A stretch of 64,000 bases of DNA. Origin: Acytostelium subglobosum LB1. Its lineage: Eukaryota; Evosea; Eumycetozoa; Acytosteliales; Acytosteliaceae. The notes beneath the pieces were generated by a model that worked only from the letters and a program-made list of their open reading frames with translations, was not told the DNA's origin and ran no database searches. Each line of letters opens with the position of its first letter. Within the stretch, counting starts at the first letter, position 1. Below are positions 33,519 through 45,800 of this stretch, one piece after another. Location: NCBI RefSeq assembly GCF_000787575.1, contig NW_012236527.1, positions 372,001 through 436,000 of the forward strand. The letters run 5' to 3'. Made by a program: the position numbers and the translations under genes.

Positions 33519-36500
33519 ATGCCTGGCGACCGCAGAAACAGTAATAGTGGCAAACCAGGAGGTGGAGCTGGTACCAGCAGTACTGGCAACAACAACAACA
33601 ACAACAACAACAACATGGATACACAACAACCTCAATCTCAACCTGCCTCTCCACCATTATCATCACTGACCAAGATATTGGCAGAGGAGAAGAAACAACC
33701 ATTATCAACATTGGTCGATAAAGAGATGTGTGGAGACTATGTATGTTGTTGATCGAGCGATCGATCGGACTTTGAATGGTTGACTAACTTACATTCATTG
33801 ACTTGATCTGTCAGATATTGATTGATATCATTGGTAAAGGAGGATTCGGTGTTGTATATAAAGGATTACATAAGACAAAGGGACACTTCTCTGCGATCAA
33901 GAAGATCAAGATCACAAAGCGAAAGAAGGGCGATAAGTCTGCAGAGTCACAATCAATGCTGATGGTCGAGATCAATCTACTCAAAGTGTTGTCGCATCAC
34001 AACATCGTGCGATACTATGATCACATCCCAACATCATCTCACTCATACATTGTAATGGAGTATGTTTGATCATTCAATCAATCTCGTATCTCCACTCACT
34101 CACTCATACCCGATCAATCAATCATTCAATAGGTTCATTGAGAATGGATCATTGGAAAAGATTGTAAAGAGACATGGACTGCTGCCAGAGGGATTGGTCA
34201 ATGTGTATATCGCTCAGGTGCTCAATGGATTGGAGTACTTGCACAGACAGGGTGTCATTCATCGTGATATTAAGGCGGCCAATCTGTTGATTGCCACCGA
34301 TGGCTCAATCAAGTTGGCAGATTTTGGTGTGGCGACAAAGGTGTCGGACCTCAGCGCGGACAATCCCGATGACTCGTTCGCAGGCACACCCTACTGGATG
34401 GCACCCGAGATGATCCAGATGCAGGGAGTGTCGACCGCATGTGATGTATGGTCGCTTGGCTGCACGATCATCGAGCTGCTCAGTGGCCAGCCGCCCTACT
34501 TTGGCCTGGCGCCCGCTGCCGCACTGTACAAGATCGTTCAGGAGGATCACCCGCCCATACCTCAGGGCATATCGCCGGCCCTCAAGGACTTCCTGCTGCA
34601 GTGTTTCAAAAAGGATGAGAATATGAGGAGTTCGGCCAAGCAACTACTCAATCATCCTTGGATCAGAGCCGTGGCAATGATGAAGAATGCTGAGGGCAAG
34701 GTCAAGAACGCGCGACAGGAGATTCTAACATATAACGCACAGATGCAGGAGGTGGCGACGATACCGGCCGAGCAAATAGTCACGCGGCCACGGTCCAAGA
34801 CCATGGTTCCGCCTCTGCCGCTACATATGAGCAATGGACAGATCAAGCAGGCGGCGACAAGTGCGAGCGGCAAGCTTTCTGGCCAGCCACCAACACCAAG
34901 GAGTGGCGGCGCAAAGATTGGTTCGCCAAGATCCCCATCCCCCTCTCCAGCTCAAACAGCGGACTCAATCAGCAGGCTCTGCCCACGACCAAGAGTCCAC
35001 GCCCGACTCAAACAACACCATCAGGGGCCGTGGCAGTGGCCTCAACACCAGCCCCTGCATCAACTGCCCCAGCAACAACAACGACACAACAAACACAGAA
35101 GGAACAGAGCAAGGAGAAGAAAGCGATCATTGAGAAGATGTTTTCAAAGTTTGTGGACGACGATGATGATGACGATGGCTTTGGCCCCGCGGCCAAGCAG
35201 CAGCCACAATCGACAATCAAGCTCAAGTTGCAAAAGTTCGTCGACGACGAGCAAGACGATGGCAATGACTTTTTCAAGTCGGTACAGGGCAAGAGCAACA
35301 CTCTCAAGGTGATCAACAAGCAGTCAGACACCGAATGGGACGACAAGGGTGGATTTGATGGCTTCAGCGACGATGAAGACGCAACAAACAGCAACAAGAA
35401 GAAGGAGCAGGGCGACAAGAAGGAGCTCAAATTAAAGGTACGCGACACGACCGAGGAGTGGGACAGCGAGATTGAGGACAGCTTTGACAGCGTGTCGATG
35501 TGGAGCGAGGAGGAGGACAGAGTGCGAACGACGATCAATCTCCAAGACAAGAAGAAGGAGCATGTCACCAAGACCATCGTCGATCTGCTCTCACAGCTCA
35601 AGCCTCTTCTCTCGCATCTGCAGACCACACTCCAGGGCGAGGTAGCCAGCGAGGAGACATCACGTGTCATTGAGAAGTTGATCGAGCTGCTCCTGCTGTT
35701 CCCCACAGAGAAGCGATTGTTGATCAACAATGGCGAGGGCGGCGTATACTTCCGTCTTCCACTCATCACACTGCTCGAGATACTCGAGTTGCCGCTGTCA
35801 GATGGCGACCACCACTACCTGATACTCAAGCTAATCAATCAAGTAATGTCCAGCGACAAGGACATTCTCGAGACCATCTGCATCCTCAATGGAATCCCCA
35901 TCATCACGACATTCGCCGCACGTCGCTACCCCGAGGAGCTGCGCGAGGAGGTGTCCAAGTTTGTGCTGGAGCTCTGTCTGAGCTCTTCGTACTCGCTCAA
36001 CATGTTCATCGCAGGCAGCCGCGGCTGCAAGGTGCTGGTGGACCTGGTCGACTCAGACTACTTCAACAGCTCCGTCCTGATACACAACGCATTGGACTCG
36101 ATCTCGCAGGTTTTCAAGCTGCAATCGGCGCTACCCAAGACGTCGCTGTGCCATCTATTCTCACGCACTGAGCTGCTGAACCGCATCTCCTTCCTGCTCT
36201 ACCAGATCTTCATCCCAACATCAACAGACACTGAGCAACAACTGGACCACAAGAACAAGATCAAGCAAAAGTCGCTCAGCAAGGATGCGCTTCATCACTC
36301 TGTTAGCCGCAGCTCAAGTAGCGTCAAACTGCTGCCCAAGGATGCATTTGATCGTGTATTGGCCTACAGTGTCAAGGCTGCCGACATCCTGTTGTTCTTT
36401 TCGACAGGCGACTCATTGGTCAAGGAGGAGATGAGCAGCGAGGCCGTGCTCAAGGACATTCGCGAGGTGCTACAAGAGATCTACATGTGGAAGTCGATTA

Positions 36501-37465
36501 CAAAGGATGTGCGTGCGTTCGTACTACGTATACTCAAGGTGATCAAGAACCTGTCGATGGACCAGAACAACAGGGCCAAGTTGGACAATGTGGAGATCAT
36601 ATCAACACTGATTGCATACCTTGGATTGGAACAAGGTGGCATTGAAAAGATCAGCGAGATCTACAATCAAGTGCTTCACTCACTCTACCATCTACTACTT
36701 CTTGACAAGTCCAGACAGGACAAGGCTTTGAAGAGTGGCATCCTGCCACCACTGTTACAGATCATCAATGAGAGAGGTCCACTGAAGGTATGTCCTTATT
36801 CAATCAATCAATCAATATTCATTCAATCACTTACCCATTCAAACTCAATCCAGGAACTTGCATTGCCAATACTGTTTGACTTGGTGAGACTTTCGACATC
36901 AAGTAGCAGGAAGCAGCTTTGGGAGTGCAACACATTGGACAAGCTTTTGGTACTACTAGAGGACAGGAACTGGTTCGCAGATGCTATTGAATCAATTGCC
37001 GCTTGGACAACATTGGAGTCATCGACAGTATATCAACGCCTGACATGCAGGGAGTCTGCACTGAAGCTGATGTCAATCGTGCACGTCAGCCACGTGAAGC
37101 ACCCTTCATTCTCAAAGTCACTCATCCCACTGCTACAGCTGATGCAGGGCTCCAACACACTGATCGACCACCTCGTCGAAGTGGGACTGGTGCCCGAGCT
37201 GCTGTCCTGTCTGCGACTGGATCAGTCGCCCGTGTCCAGGATCACCCTGCTCAAGATCGTTCTAACCACCAACGCCAAGTTGAAGCTGAACAACATCACC
37301 AACAACCAACAACTAACCGAACTGAAACAGACTCTTCTGGAGATATCCGAACAGGACGAATCACAGATTGTCAAGACGATTGCCGACAATCTCTTGGATG
37401 GTATCAACAACCACAATATACCTGTATCATCATCAACATCAACGACCTCAACAACATCCATGTGA
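33519..37465 (+). CDS. sepA: SepA/Cdc7-type septation protein kinase (MAP3K epsilon family)
   Basis: Exons: 33519-33740, 33815-34059, 34133-36787, 36854-37465. The kinase domain spans about residues 75-335: [44 protein letters not shown] and the subdomain XI region. After a Ser/Pro-rich linker and an acidic Asp-rich stretch, the C-terminal half is helical ARM/HEAT-like ([43 protein letters not shown]). This architecture matches SepA/Cdc7/MAP3K-epsilon, which signals through Spg1-type GTPases to cytokinesis. The frame changes by one base in a C-rich tract near 34935-34955. Adding one C gives a continuous linker, and the exon sum is one short of a multiple of three (about 1,244 residues), so an assembly undercall is likely. 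The last intron (66 nt) has no stop and is a multiple of three. Confidence 0.9.
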
Positions 37466-37702
37466 GGTGGAGAACAACTATCAATCAATCATTCAATCAT
37501 TCAATCAATCAAACAATCCATGTACTGTAGACAGTGAAGCGAGCAGCAACGCGTCTAAGTTCACCTTGTCCTCCACATCAGTTGTCATAAAGTCAAGTCT
37601 AACTTATTGTATACTCCTTCCTTCTCGCGCGCGCGAAGCGTTATCTTGTTTGAGACATGTCTCCCTTGCCAATGACTATGGCATGGTTTATTATTATTAT
37701 AA

Positions 37703-39916
37703 TTAATGTAGATAGGTCTGGCCTCTGACTGCGCTGGAGTTGATAGCCTTGGTACCTCTGTACTTGCCATCCTGGCGCTCGGCCTTGGGCGTGGCTCTGT
37801 CCTTCTTCTCCATGGCGGCCTCGTACTTGTGACGATGACGCAGATGTGGTGTGCGATGCTCTCTCTTTCTCGTTCTGGTGAGACCTCTGTTGGTCTCGAT
37901 CTGCTTTGAGATCTTTCTCTTGCCATCGACCATGTCTCTGTACGATGAGTAGTCGTTGGGGCCTCTTGGCACGCCGTCATACTCGACCTCCTCCTCGTGG
38001 TCAGAGTGCAGCTCCTCATTGTCCTCGTCTCTGTTTCTCAAGAGTCTAGTCTTCTTCCTCTCCTGCAGAGGCAGATCCTCATCGCCACTTCTTGCTCTCT
38101 TTGTCTTTCCAACCTGATTCAGCGAGCTCATAATCTGTTCCATTCTCTTCTTCTTCAAGTACTCCTTGTCATCGCGACTTGCTCTATCTTCCTCAGTCTC
38201 CAGCAATCCACTCAGATCGTTAAAGTCAGCCAAGTCCTATATTGGTAGTTGGTGTTAGTATGTGCGCCATTCCCGTTTGATTGATTGATCGATCCATCGA
38301 TTGAACATACATTAAGACCATCGGACAATCTCTTCTTCTTCTGGATCTTCTTGTCCTTCTTGGTTTGAGTCAAACGAACAAAGTTGTTCTCTTCGTACTC
38401 TCTGATCTCCTTGGCATCGTCGTCCTCCATGCGGTTGGGGTCATCGACATAGTCGTCCAGCTGATCGGGAGCATCACCAAACATCTCCTCGATATCTCTG
38501 GCCATGGAACTCTTGATGGCACGCTCCTTCTTCTTGAGCTCGCGGTTCTTCTTTCTGATCTCGATCGACTCCTCCTCCTCATATCGCTCGGCGGCCGATT
38601 GTGGCGCCTGGTACAGACCGGCCTGCTGCATCAGTCTGGACTCCTCGTCCATCTCGTCGTCGTCGTGTGACATATCCTTGAGGTTGGGCTTGAATCGCAT
38701 TGGGTCGTCCTTTGAGGCCGACACGACACCGAGTGTCGCGGTCTTTAGTATCTTTTCGATCTGGTACTGCAGCTTGTTGTCCAGCGGCTTGACCTTCTCC
38801 AGGATGACACGTATCTTGACCAGCTGGTCAATAACTGGATGGTCCTTGATTGATGCGCCCGATGCCTTAAGCATCAAGAAGTATGTAATGTTCAAACAAT
38901 AGCTTAGTAACAGGTCTTGGTTGGTTGGATGAGAGGGTGAGGGTTAGTGTCGAGGGTCAAGGGCGAAGGACTCCCGTGCGTTAGGGACTTACGATATTTG
39001 GTCTCGAGGAAGCTGACACCTTTGGTGGTGGGCAGCTGCTCCTTCTTTATCCTGTCGAGCAATGGCATCAAGGTATACTTGATCTCTGATATCTTCTCTT
39101 TGTAGTCATCGAGCAACTCGAATAGGAGTGGCGACTCCTTCATCAGATACTGCAACTTCTCCTTCTTGGAGAATGTGGACAGGTTCTTTTGGAGCAGCTC
39201 GACATCGTCGCTGTTGTCCAGTGCACTGGTGATCTTGGCCATAGTTGGGTTGGCGGCAGAGGCCGACTCGGCCTTCTTCTTCTTCTTGCCCTCGGTGGCC
39301 TCCTTCTTTTGAGCGAGGATGTCGTTGAATGACTCACCCTCCTCATAGTCCTCCTCTCGCACCAGCTTTGCTCTCTGTTTCTGCAGCTCGATGGCTTCCT
39401 TCTCCTCCTCCTCCTCGTCCTCTGAGCTGACGTCCTCGCCATCAAACTTCTCTGTGTAATAGTCCGACTTCTCCTTGCCCCATGACATCTTATTCTCCAA
39501 GTCCTTATTCTTTCTTGACTTCTTTGCAGACAAGTCCATGTCGTCATCTTGGTCATCATCGTCAAAATCAACCTCATCATCGTCGTCTACATAGTCATCC
39601 TCATCATCATCGTCAAAGTCTTCAACCTCTTCATCAGAGACGTCAACAGGCAAAACCTCGACCTTCTTCTTTATGTTGCTCTTTGGTTGCTTTATATCTG
39701 TAGTTGATAAATCAATCTTATTCTTCTTATCGACGACTATATATATATGATTGAGCAATGTTAGTTAATACCATCATTGAAGGAATCCCATAAATGTAAA
39801 CATTTACAATCATCAATCTCTCCTTTGCCAAAGAGATCCTCAATTGACTTTTCTGAACGAGTTGATCCTTTGGTCGTTGCTGGAACTTTCTTAAATGCCT
39901 TCTTAGTTGGTCCCAT
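37703..39916 (-). CDS. utp3: Utp3/Sas10, small-subunit processome protein
   Basis: Four exons: 39808-39916, 38993-39736, 38311-38915, 37703-38236 (1,992 nt, 663 residues). The N-terminal part is acidic (VDVSDEEVEDFDDDDEDDY) with a MSWGKEKSDYYTEKF motif typical of Utp3. The Sas10/Utp3/C1D domain covers about residues 205-300 (FSKKEKLQYLMKESPLLFELL to YHLLLSYCLNITYFLMLKAS, recreated by splicing). The C-terminal Sas10 domain ends RGLTRTRKREHRTPHLRHRH and AINSSAVRGQTYLH. It acts in the nucleolus in 18S rRNA maturation. The acceptor of exon 3 was chosen at CCAAG (38916-38917) because only it keeps phase; intron 2 includes a GAGGGTTAG-type tract. A 240-base divergent promoter is shared with the Lin1-like gene. 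Confidence 0.95.
38931..38974. repeat. G-rich telomere-like tract in a Utp3 intron
   Basis: GAGGGTGAGGGTTAGTGTCG and a following GAGGGTCAAGGGCG occupy much of intron 38916-38992. Here the G-rich strand is the plus strand, so the transcript carries the C-rich version. Confidence 0.65.
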
Positions 39917-40156
39917 TATATATGTATATATATTGTATTATCTTTAACTCTTTATCGTGTTTTTGTCAAATGACCAACTAAACTTTCGTTCGTCATCCAT
40001 TCATTTTTAATTTTGAATGATTTTTTCAATTTATCCTCTCACCTCACTTTGAAGGAAGTTCATTATGTTTGGTTGATTACATGCTGCAGTGATGAACATT
40101 GTTCAATGAACTTGACAAGTCATTGTATATTTATAAGATAGAGATAGAGATAGAGG

Positions 40157-41631
40157 ATGGATAATAATAATAACAAACGAAAAGGAGAAGATATACCTGT
40201 TGGAGGTGCTGCAGAGAAGAAGGTCAGATTCACAGAACAACCTGAAGTTAGAGTGTTCCATAATGACAACAGTAATGACAATGGCAAAGACAATGGAAAT
40301 GGCAAAGACATTGGCAATGACAATAAGAAGGAGGATGTAGAGATGACATCAGTATCATCAAGACCATCATTATATATTGATGATGATGATATTATGCAAC
40401 AGATAGCAAGAGCTGATGAGAAGTATAAGAAAAGAATGGAGGATACAAAGAGGAGAGAATCATACTTTGATAGGAGTGAGATGCGTGATGCTGTTGAAGA
40501 AGTCGGTGAAGATGGTATTATAAAGAGAGTGGAAGGTGAAGAAGAAGAAGAACCAGATGACTATGACCATCCATCAAACAACAACAAGTCACGCAACAAC
40601 AACACAAAACAAAGAGTCAGAGAGGAGGATGATGATGATGACGATGACGACGAAGTGGAGATAATGCCATTCAATCTGCGACAGGAGAGAGATGAGGGTC
40701 ATTATAAACAGGATGGCACTTATGAGCAGGCCAGTGGAGAGAAGGAGGACGACCCTTGGCTACAGGAGTACGATGAGGTGTGGAGGAATAAGGTGCCAAA
40801 GCTCAGCAGGAAGGAGTTGTTGAAACAGGAGGCAGAGGATCAGACAGATGAGAACGAGGACCTGTGGGAGAAGGAGGAGGAAGAGGAGAAACAACGTAGA
40901 CGCAAGGGTCCCACAGTCGAAGAACGTGATAATAGGCGAATGTGTCTGACAAAGTTGGTTGGCATACTGGAAGATGGCGAGACATCACTGGCAGCATTGA
41001 GAAGACTTGGTGGAAACAACAAACCAGTGATCAAGAAGAAGTTGAACAAACATCAATTGTTGAAACAACAGCAACAACAGCAACAAGAGACCACGACCAA
41101 GCCTGCAGAGGACAGTGATATGGAGGAGAAGAGGAAACAACAATTCCTTCAACTTACAGAGGCCACTGATTATCTGTTAGCCAATGGATTTATGAGTATG
41201 TATCCTGGACTTTGGACTTTGGACTTTGGACGCGGACACGACAACTGACCTCCCTTCCTTCGACTCAAACAGATATATATACCGAATCAAAGGAAGTTGT
41301 ACAACAACTCTTGTATAAAGATATTGGAAGGAAGCCACCTGCACAAGTACGATCATCCAATGCCAATAATAATAATAATGGAAACAATCAATCAACGACG
41401 ACGGCGACGACGGACCAACAACAACAAGCACGAGCTCAATTGGAGAATGATGATAATGATGAGGATAACATACTATGGGAGTACAAATTGACTGATGGCA
41501 ATGTGTATCAGAATTTCACTGGACTGGCCATGAGACAATGGAAAGACGGAGGATTCTTCACGGACAAAGGAGTGGTAGCCCGCAAGATCGGAGACTATAG
41601 CTTTGTACCAGTGGAGCAACTAAACTTCTAA
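40157..41631 (+). CDS. Lin1 / CD2BP2-like GYF-domain U5 snRNP protein
   Basis: Two exons: 40157-41195 and 41273-41631 (1,398 nt, 465 residues). The N-terminus has the KKVRFTEQPEVRVF motif and a highly acidic middle (DDDDDDDEVEIMPFNLRQE with the MPFNLRQE block typical of Lin1/CD2BP2). The centre holds DPWLQEYDEVW and the helical WEKEEEEEKQRRRKGPT stretch. The C-terminal GYF domain covers about residues 405-463 (ILWEYKLTDGNVYQNFTG, MRQWKDGGFFTDKG, VARKIG); the classical GYF core reads GGFF here. In yeast and human this protein belongs to the U5 snRNP and the tri-snRNP assembly path in the nucleus. It starts about 240 bases from the divergent Utp3 gene. Confidence 0.92.
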
Positions 41632-41773
41632 ATTACCTGTATAAACATGTGATGTCCAAGATCTTTGATGTGAACATCACTTCGCGAAAATGATTGATTG
41701 ATTGAGTGAGTGCGATTGATCACACGTCATTCACACATAGTTATTCAAAGAGATAGAGATAAAGATAAAGAGG

Positions 41774-42820
41774 ATGAGTAATATATATGGAAAGAAGTCT
41801 GGAGAACGTGTAAAGGTTGTGTTGATAACAGGATGCTCGGGAGGCATTGGTAGGGAACTGGCTTCAATGTTCAAGTTCTATGGATTCAATGTATATGCAA
41901 CATCTCATTCAATTGAATCAATGAGTGATATGAATGATAGAGGTATACATACTCTACAACTAGATGTGACCAATCAAGAAATGATACAATCCGTTGTCAA
42001 TTCAATCATTGAAGTTGAAGGCAGAATAGACATACTCATCAACAATGCAGGTGTACTCAGCATGGGACCTGCGATCGAACTGACCCTCAACGAGCTTAGA
42101 CGCGTCATGGGTAAGTCGAGAACAAGATTGATGTTGTTCAAACATCTCATCTAACATGTTATGTTCAATCAATCAATCAAATGAATTAATGAACAGACGT
42201 TAACTTCTTTGGACTGGTGGCAACAACGATGGAGGTGAGCAAACACATGGTACAACAGAGATGTGGAATCATAATCAATGTTGGAAGTACTTCGGGCATC
42301 ACCGCAACACCATTCCTCAGCTTTTATTGCGCAAGTAAGGCGGCGGTTCAATCATGGTCAGATACATTGAGGATGGAGTTGGACCCTTTTGGAGTAAAGG
42401 TGATCACGGCAGTGGCCGGCCCCATCTCTGGCACTGAGATACTCAATCGTGCCATACCAAGACTGCGTCAACTGGTGGACAATCCAGACTCACTGTACTA
42501 TCCCATCAGAGAACAAATCATTGGACGCACATCGATGATCAAAGGTGCGCAGATGACACTTCAAGGCTTTGCCGACACAGTGATGCGAGTGGTCTTTGGC
42601 AGACGACTGCCTGCCGTCTTCCGATATGGACGTGGATCACTATTCCTCATGTTCTTCTCGATGCTACCCTATTGCATCTCAGACTACTACCAAAAGAAGA
42701 GATGTGGATTGGACATACTCAAATCAATCATTNGCTCAATCAGCTGGTGTATCCAAAGTCCCATCAACATCACCATCATCCAATGTCCGAGTTGTGGTCA
42801 CCTCTCCCATCATCAACTGA
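41774..42820 (+). CDS. Short-chain dehydrogenase/reductase (AYR1/retinol dehydrogenase-like)
   Basis: Two exons: 41774-42110 and 42197 to about 42820. A Rossmann fold begins at residue about 15 with VLITGCSGGIGRELA; LDVTNQ, LINNAGVLSMGPAIEL and the catalytic INVGSTSG...FYCASKAAVQSW (YxxxK) follow in order, then VAGPISGTEI after the active site. This is a classical SDR, closest in pattern to membrane-associated 1-acyl-DHAP reductase or retinol-dehydrogenase-like enzymes that use NADP(H) on ER or lipid droplets. A hydrophobic segment (GSLFLMFFSMLPYCI) lies near the end. An N at 42733 falls in the last coding part; reading one frame gives a TCAA-like tail to 42864, the other gives AQSAGVSKVPSTSPSSN and a stop at 42820, which looks more protein-like. 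The end is therefore uncertain. Confidence 0.85.
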
Positions 42821-42886
42821 ATCATCTCAGTCACTGTAAATACATCAATCAATCCCAATCATAAATGAATGAATGAATATGACATC

Positions 42887-45800
42887 CTAGTTTAGTGTAC
42901 CTCTGCACTTTGGTGACTTGCAGAGACATGCTATCTTGACGTCCTCCAATGGGAACTTGTAGTCGTACGTAATCTCTTCTCCAATGTTGATATCTCTCTT
43001 GGCATATATAACAATCTTCTTATGTGATCCAGTTTGAATTATCTTTGCTATACAGTTTGGCTACAGAGAGAGGTTGAAAGGTTAATGAATGAACTAGATG
43101 AACAAGATGAATGAATGAATGAACTTACATCACAACAATGATTAATGAACCTTGCCAAGTTACCCTTGAATGTGGCATCAATGATATTGTCGTCGTCTAT
43201 TCTAAAGAGATAGCTGCTACCAATGCCTTGCTTGACGTATCGCTTCTCTCGCTCGTCTGCAACCTTTTGACGAATGATCTCTCCAATGTACTCGATCACC
43301 ATGTCCTTGGCGGGGATGGGCTCCAGTGCAAACAGACCCCAGTCGTGGATGGATGAACGGGAGAATCTGATCATCTTCTTCCTGGATGTGAGGATCGTGT
43401 CGCCACCCATTCTGCTCTCGTATCGACTGCTTCGTGCCGACTTGGTCAGCTCGATCTCCAGACCAGCCGTCCTGCGCACGGTTGATGCTGCCTGTTGTTG
43501 TTGCTTCTTGAGCTCGCGGTCCAGCTTGGAATAGGACTCTGTCCTGGCGCAGCCACTCGGGTTGCCAATGGGCAGTATCTCATCCTGGGCGTGCTCCTCA
43601 TCGTCGTCGAGGGGCGCCTGCTGGTCATCGACTTCCATGTCCTCGTCGATCACGCCATTGTTGCTCTGATTGAGAACGTACTTGAGGTAGTAGGCGTCTT
43701 CGTCGTCGGGTGGGGTCGCCTCCTCAGCGCGTCGCTGCTGCTTCTGCTGCTGTTTCTTCGTCTTTCTCTTCTTCTTCTTCTCGCGCTCTCGTTGCTTGCG
43801 TTGCTCGGCCTCCAATATCTCCTGATTCATCAGGTCCGACTCTGAGATCGACTCCTCCGAGTCACTGCTGTTGAGTGAGGCGGCTGCTGTGGATTGCTCG
43901 CTGGTTGTGGCTGGATTGGTGGTGGGGTGGACAGGGGAGCTCCTCGCCTCCTCGTCCTCTTCGTCGTCGTCGAATATATCATCGCCATGATGTGTCTTTG
44001 TTGGCTTCTTTCTAGGCGCACGAGTGCTGATCCTGCTACTTCGTTGCTGTTTCTCCTCAGTCGACCTTGGCTTCCTCCTTTGTATCCTTCTTGGCTCATC
44101 ATCATCGGCATATCCAACATCCTCGACCTTCTTCTTGGAGTACTTTGTGTTCTTCTTGAATGACGGCAGGGAGGCGATGTCAAAGGTCGACTCTGACTTG
44201 TCGGCGCTGGCCAGGGCAGTGCGCGTTGGTGTCACCGGCTCCAAGGTTGGGGTGGGCGCTGCCTGCTCTTCCTGAGGCTGCTGCTTGACGGCAATGGCCG
44301 TCGTCCCTGACTTGCTCAAAGGAGTGTCTGCGCCGCCCTGTCCCGATAGATGCTGGAGCTCGATGTTCTTGATGGCTGCTGCAATCTCTGCCTCGACAAT
44401 AGCCTTCTTGGCATCCTTTGACGAGATGGCCAACAGCTCCTTGATTACAATACGCTCGCACAGCTCTTGTATCAGCTCAGTGTTCTCCAGCATTAACTTC
44501 CTGCGATCGATTGGAGGATGTGACTCTTCAACAGGAGTCTCGCGCTTCTCATCCTTTCGTTTGGCTGGGTCTGTTGTTGAAGATGATGATGACGACAGTG
44601 TGTTGGACTTGTTCAAGTCCAGTGCTGTGGCTACTGGTGGTTGGTTGTCTGTGTGTTGTTGGGCCACCATTGTAGGTGTGGTCGAAGGAGTTGATGATGC
44701 TACAACTGGAGGCTTTTCGCCTGAATGATATGGACTTTGTACATTGTGACCCTGTTGTTGTTGTTGATGAAGTGGAGGTGTTGTAGGCTTTGAGAGTGAT
44801 TGATGATTCTGACCAGCTGGGGGCCTTGATGCATAGTAGTGAGGAGGAGCATGTTGAGGAGGTGGATAATTATCTCGCCTTGGTGAATACATTGAGTCGG
44901 ATTTGTCGTACGAGTGGTCCTTTGGTCGTTGTCCCCTGATGGGCGACGTGGTCGAGTCGGTGGGATGTGCTGGGTCGTACTCAAACTGTGGAGGTGGAGG
45001 CGGAGGTGTCGTTGTCTTTGTGGGTATGTCCATTGTTGATGCTGTTGTTGACACAGATGAGTTGTCTTGTGGCTTTGATGATGTTGTTGTGATTGTGTCC
45101 ATGTCTCCACCGCCATTAATACTGCCATTGTTGTTGCCAGTGTATTGTTGTTTGAATGATGACTTTGAGTGACCAAACTGTGACATCCAGTCGCCTGCTG
45201 GCACAGTACTATACGATTGATTGAGTGTTGGTGATGTCACAGGGTTGCTGCCATACTCCGATATTCCTATATCGCTCATCAATGCAGACGTCGACAATAA
45301 CCTCTAAATGATTGATTGGGTGTGAGTGGGTGGAATAGTTCCATTGATTGAATGATCGAGTGAGTGATCAACTAACCTTCTTTGACGATGAAGTCAGCGA
45401 GTCGAACATGGTCTGAGAGACATAACCTGAAGGATCAAGATTGATTCTGATCTTACGTCCATGGATGAGAGGATTCTCGCCAAAGGTTTTGAAAGCTTTG
45501 ATGGCAGAGTTGGCCTCGCTGAAGCTGACAGTTGCAATGCCTGTGCTGATCTTGTTACCCGAGGGCAGGTAGAACACCTTGGTTCGCTCAATCTGTCCAT
45601 AGCGTCCAAACTGATCGCGTAACACCTTCTCGTCGGCGTTGGGTGGCAGGTTCGACAGATGTATGACCTTGGGCTGCACGGTGACCTGTGTGTTCTTGTC
45701 GCTGATAAAGAGTGGCACGGGGAAGTCGGGATTGAGCATCGACATGCTGTTGAGGATGTTGGCGTGGTGGCTGTGGCGCGGGTCTACAAAGTCGACAAAG

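Noticed and set aside
35008-35769. 253-codon minus-strand ORF inside the SepA-like gene
   Set aside because: Antisense of the acidic/Gln-rich linker; its Ser/Cys-rich composition is a shadow effect.
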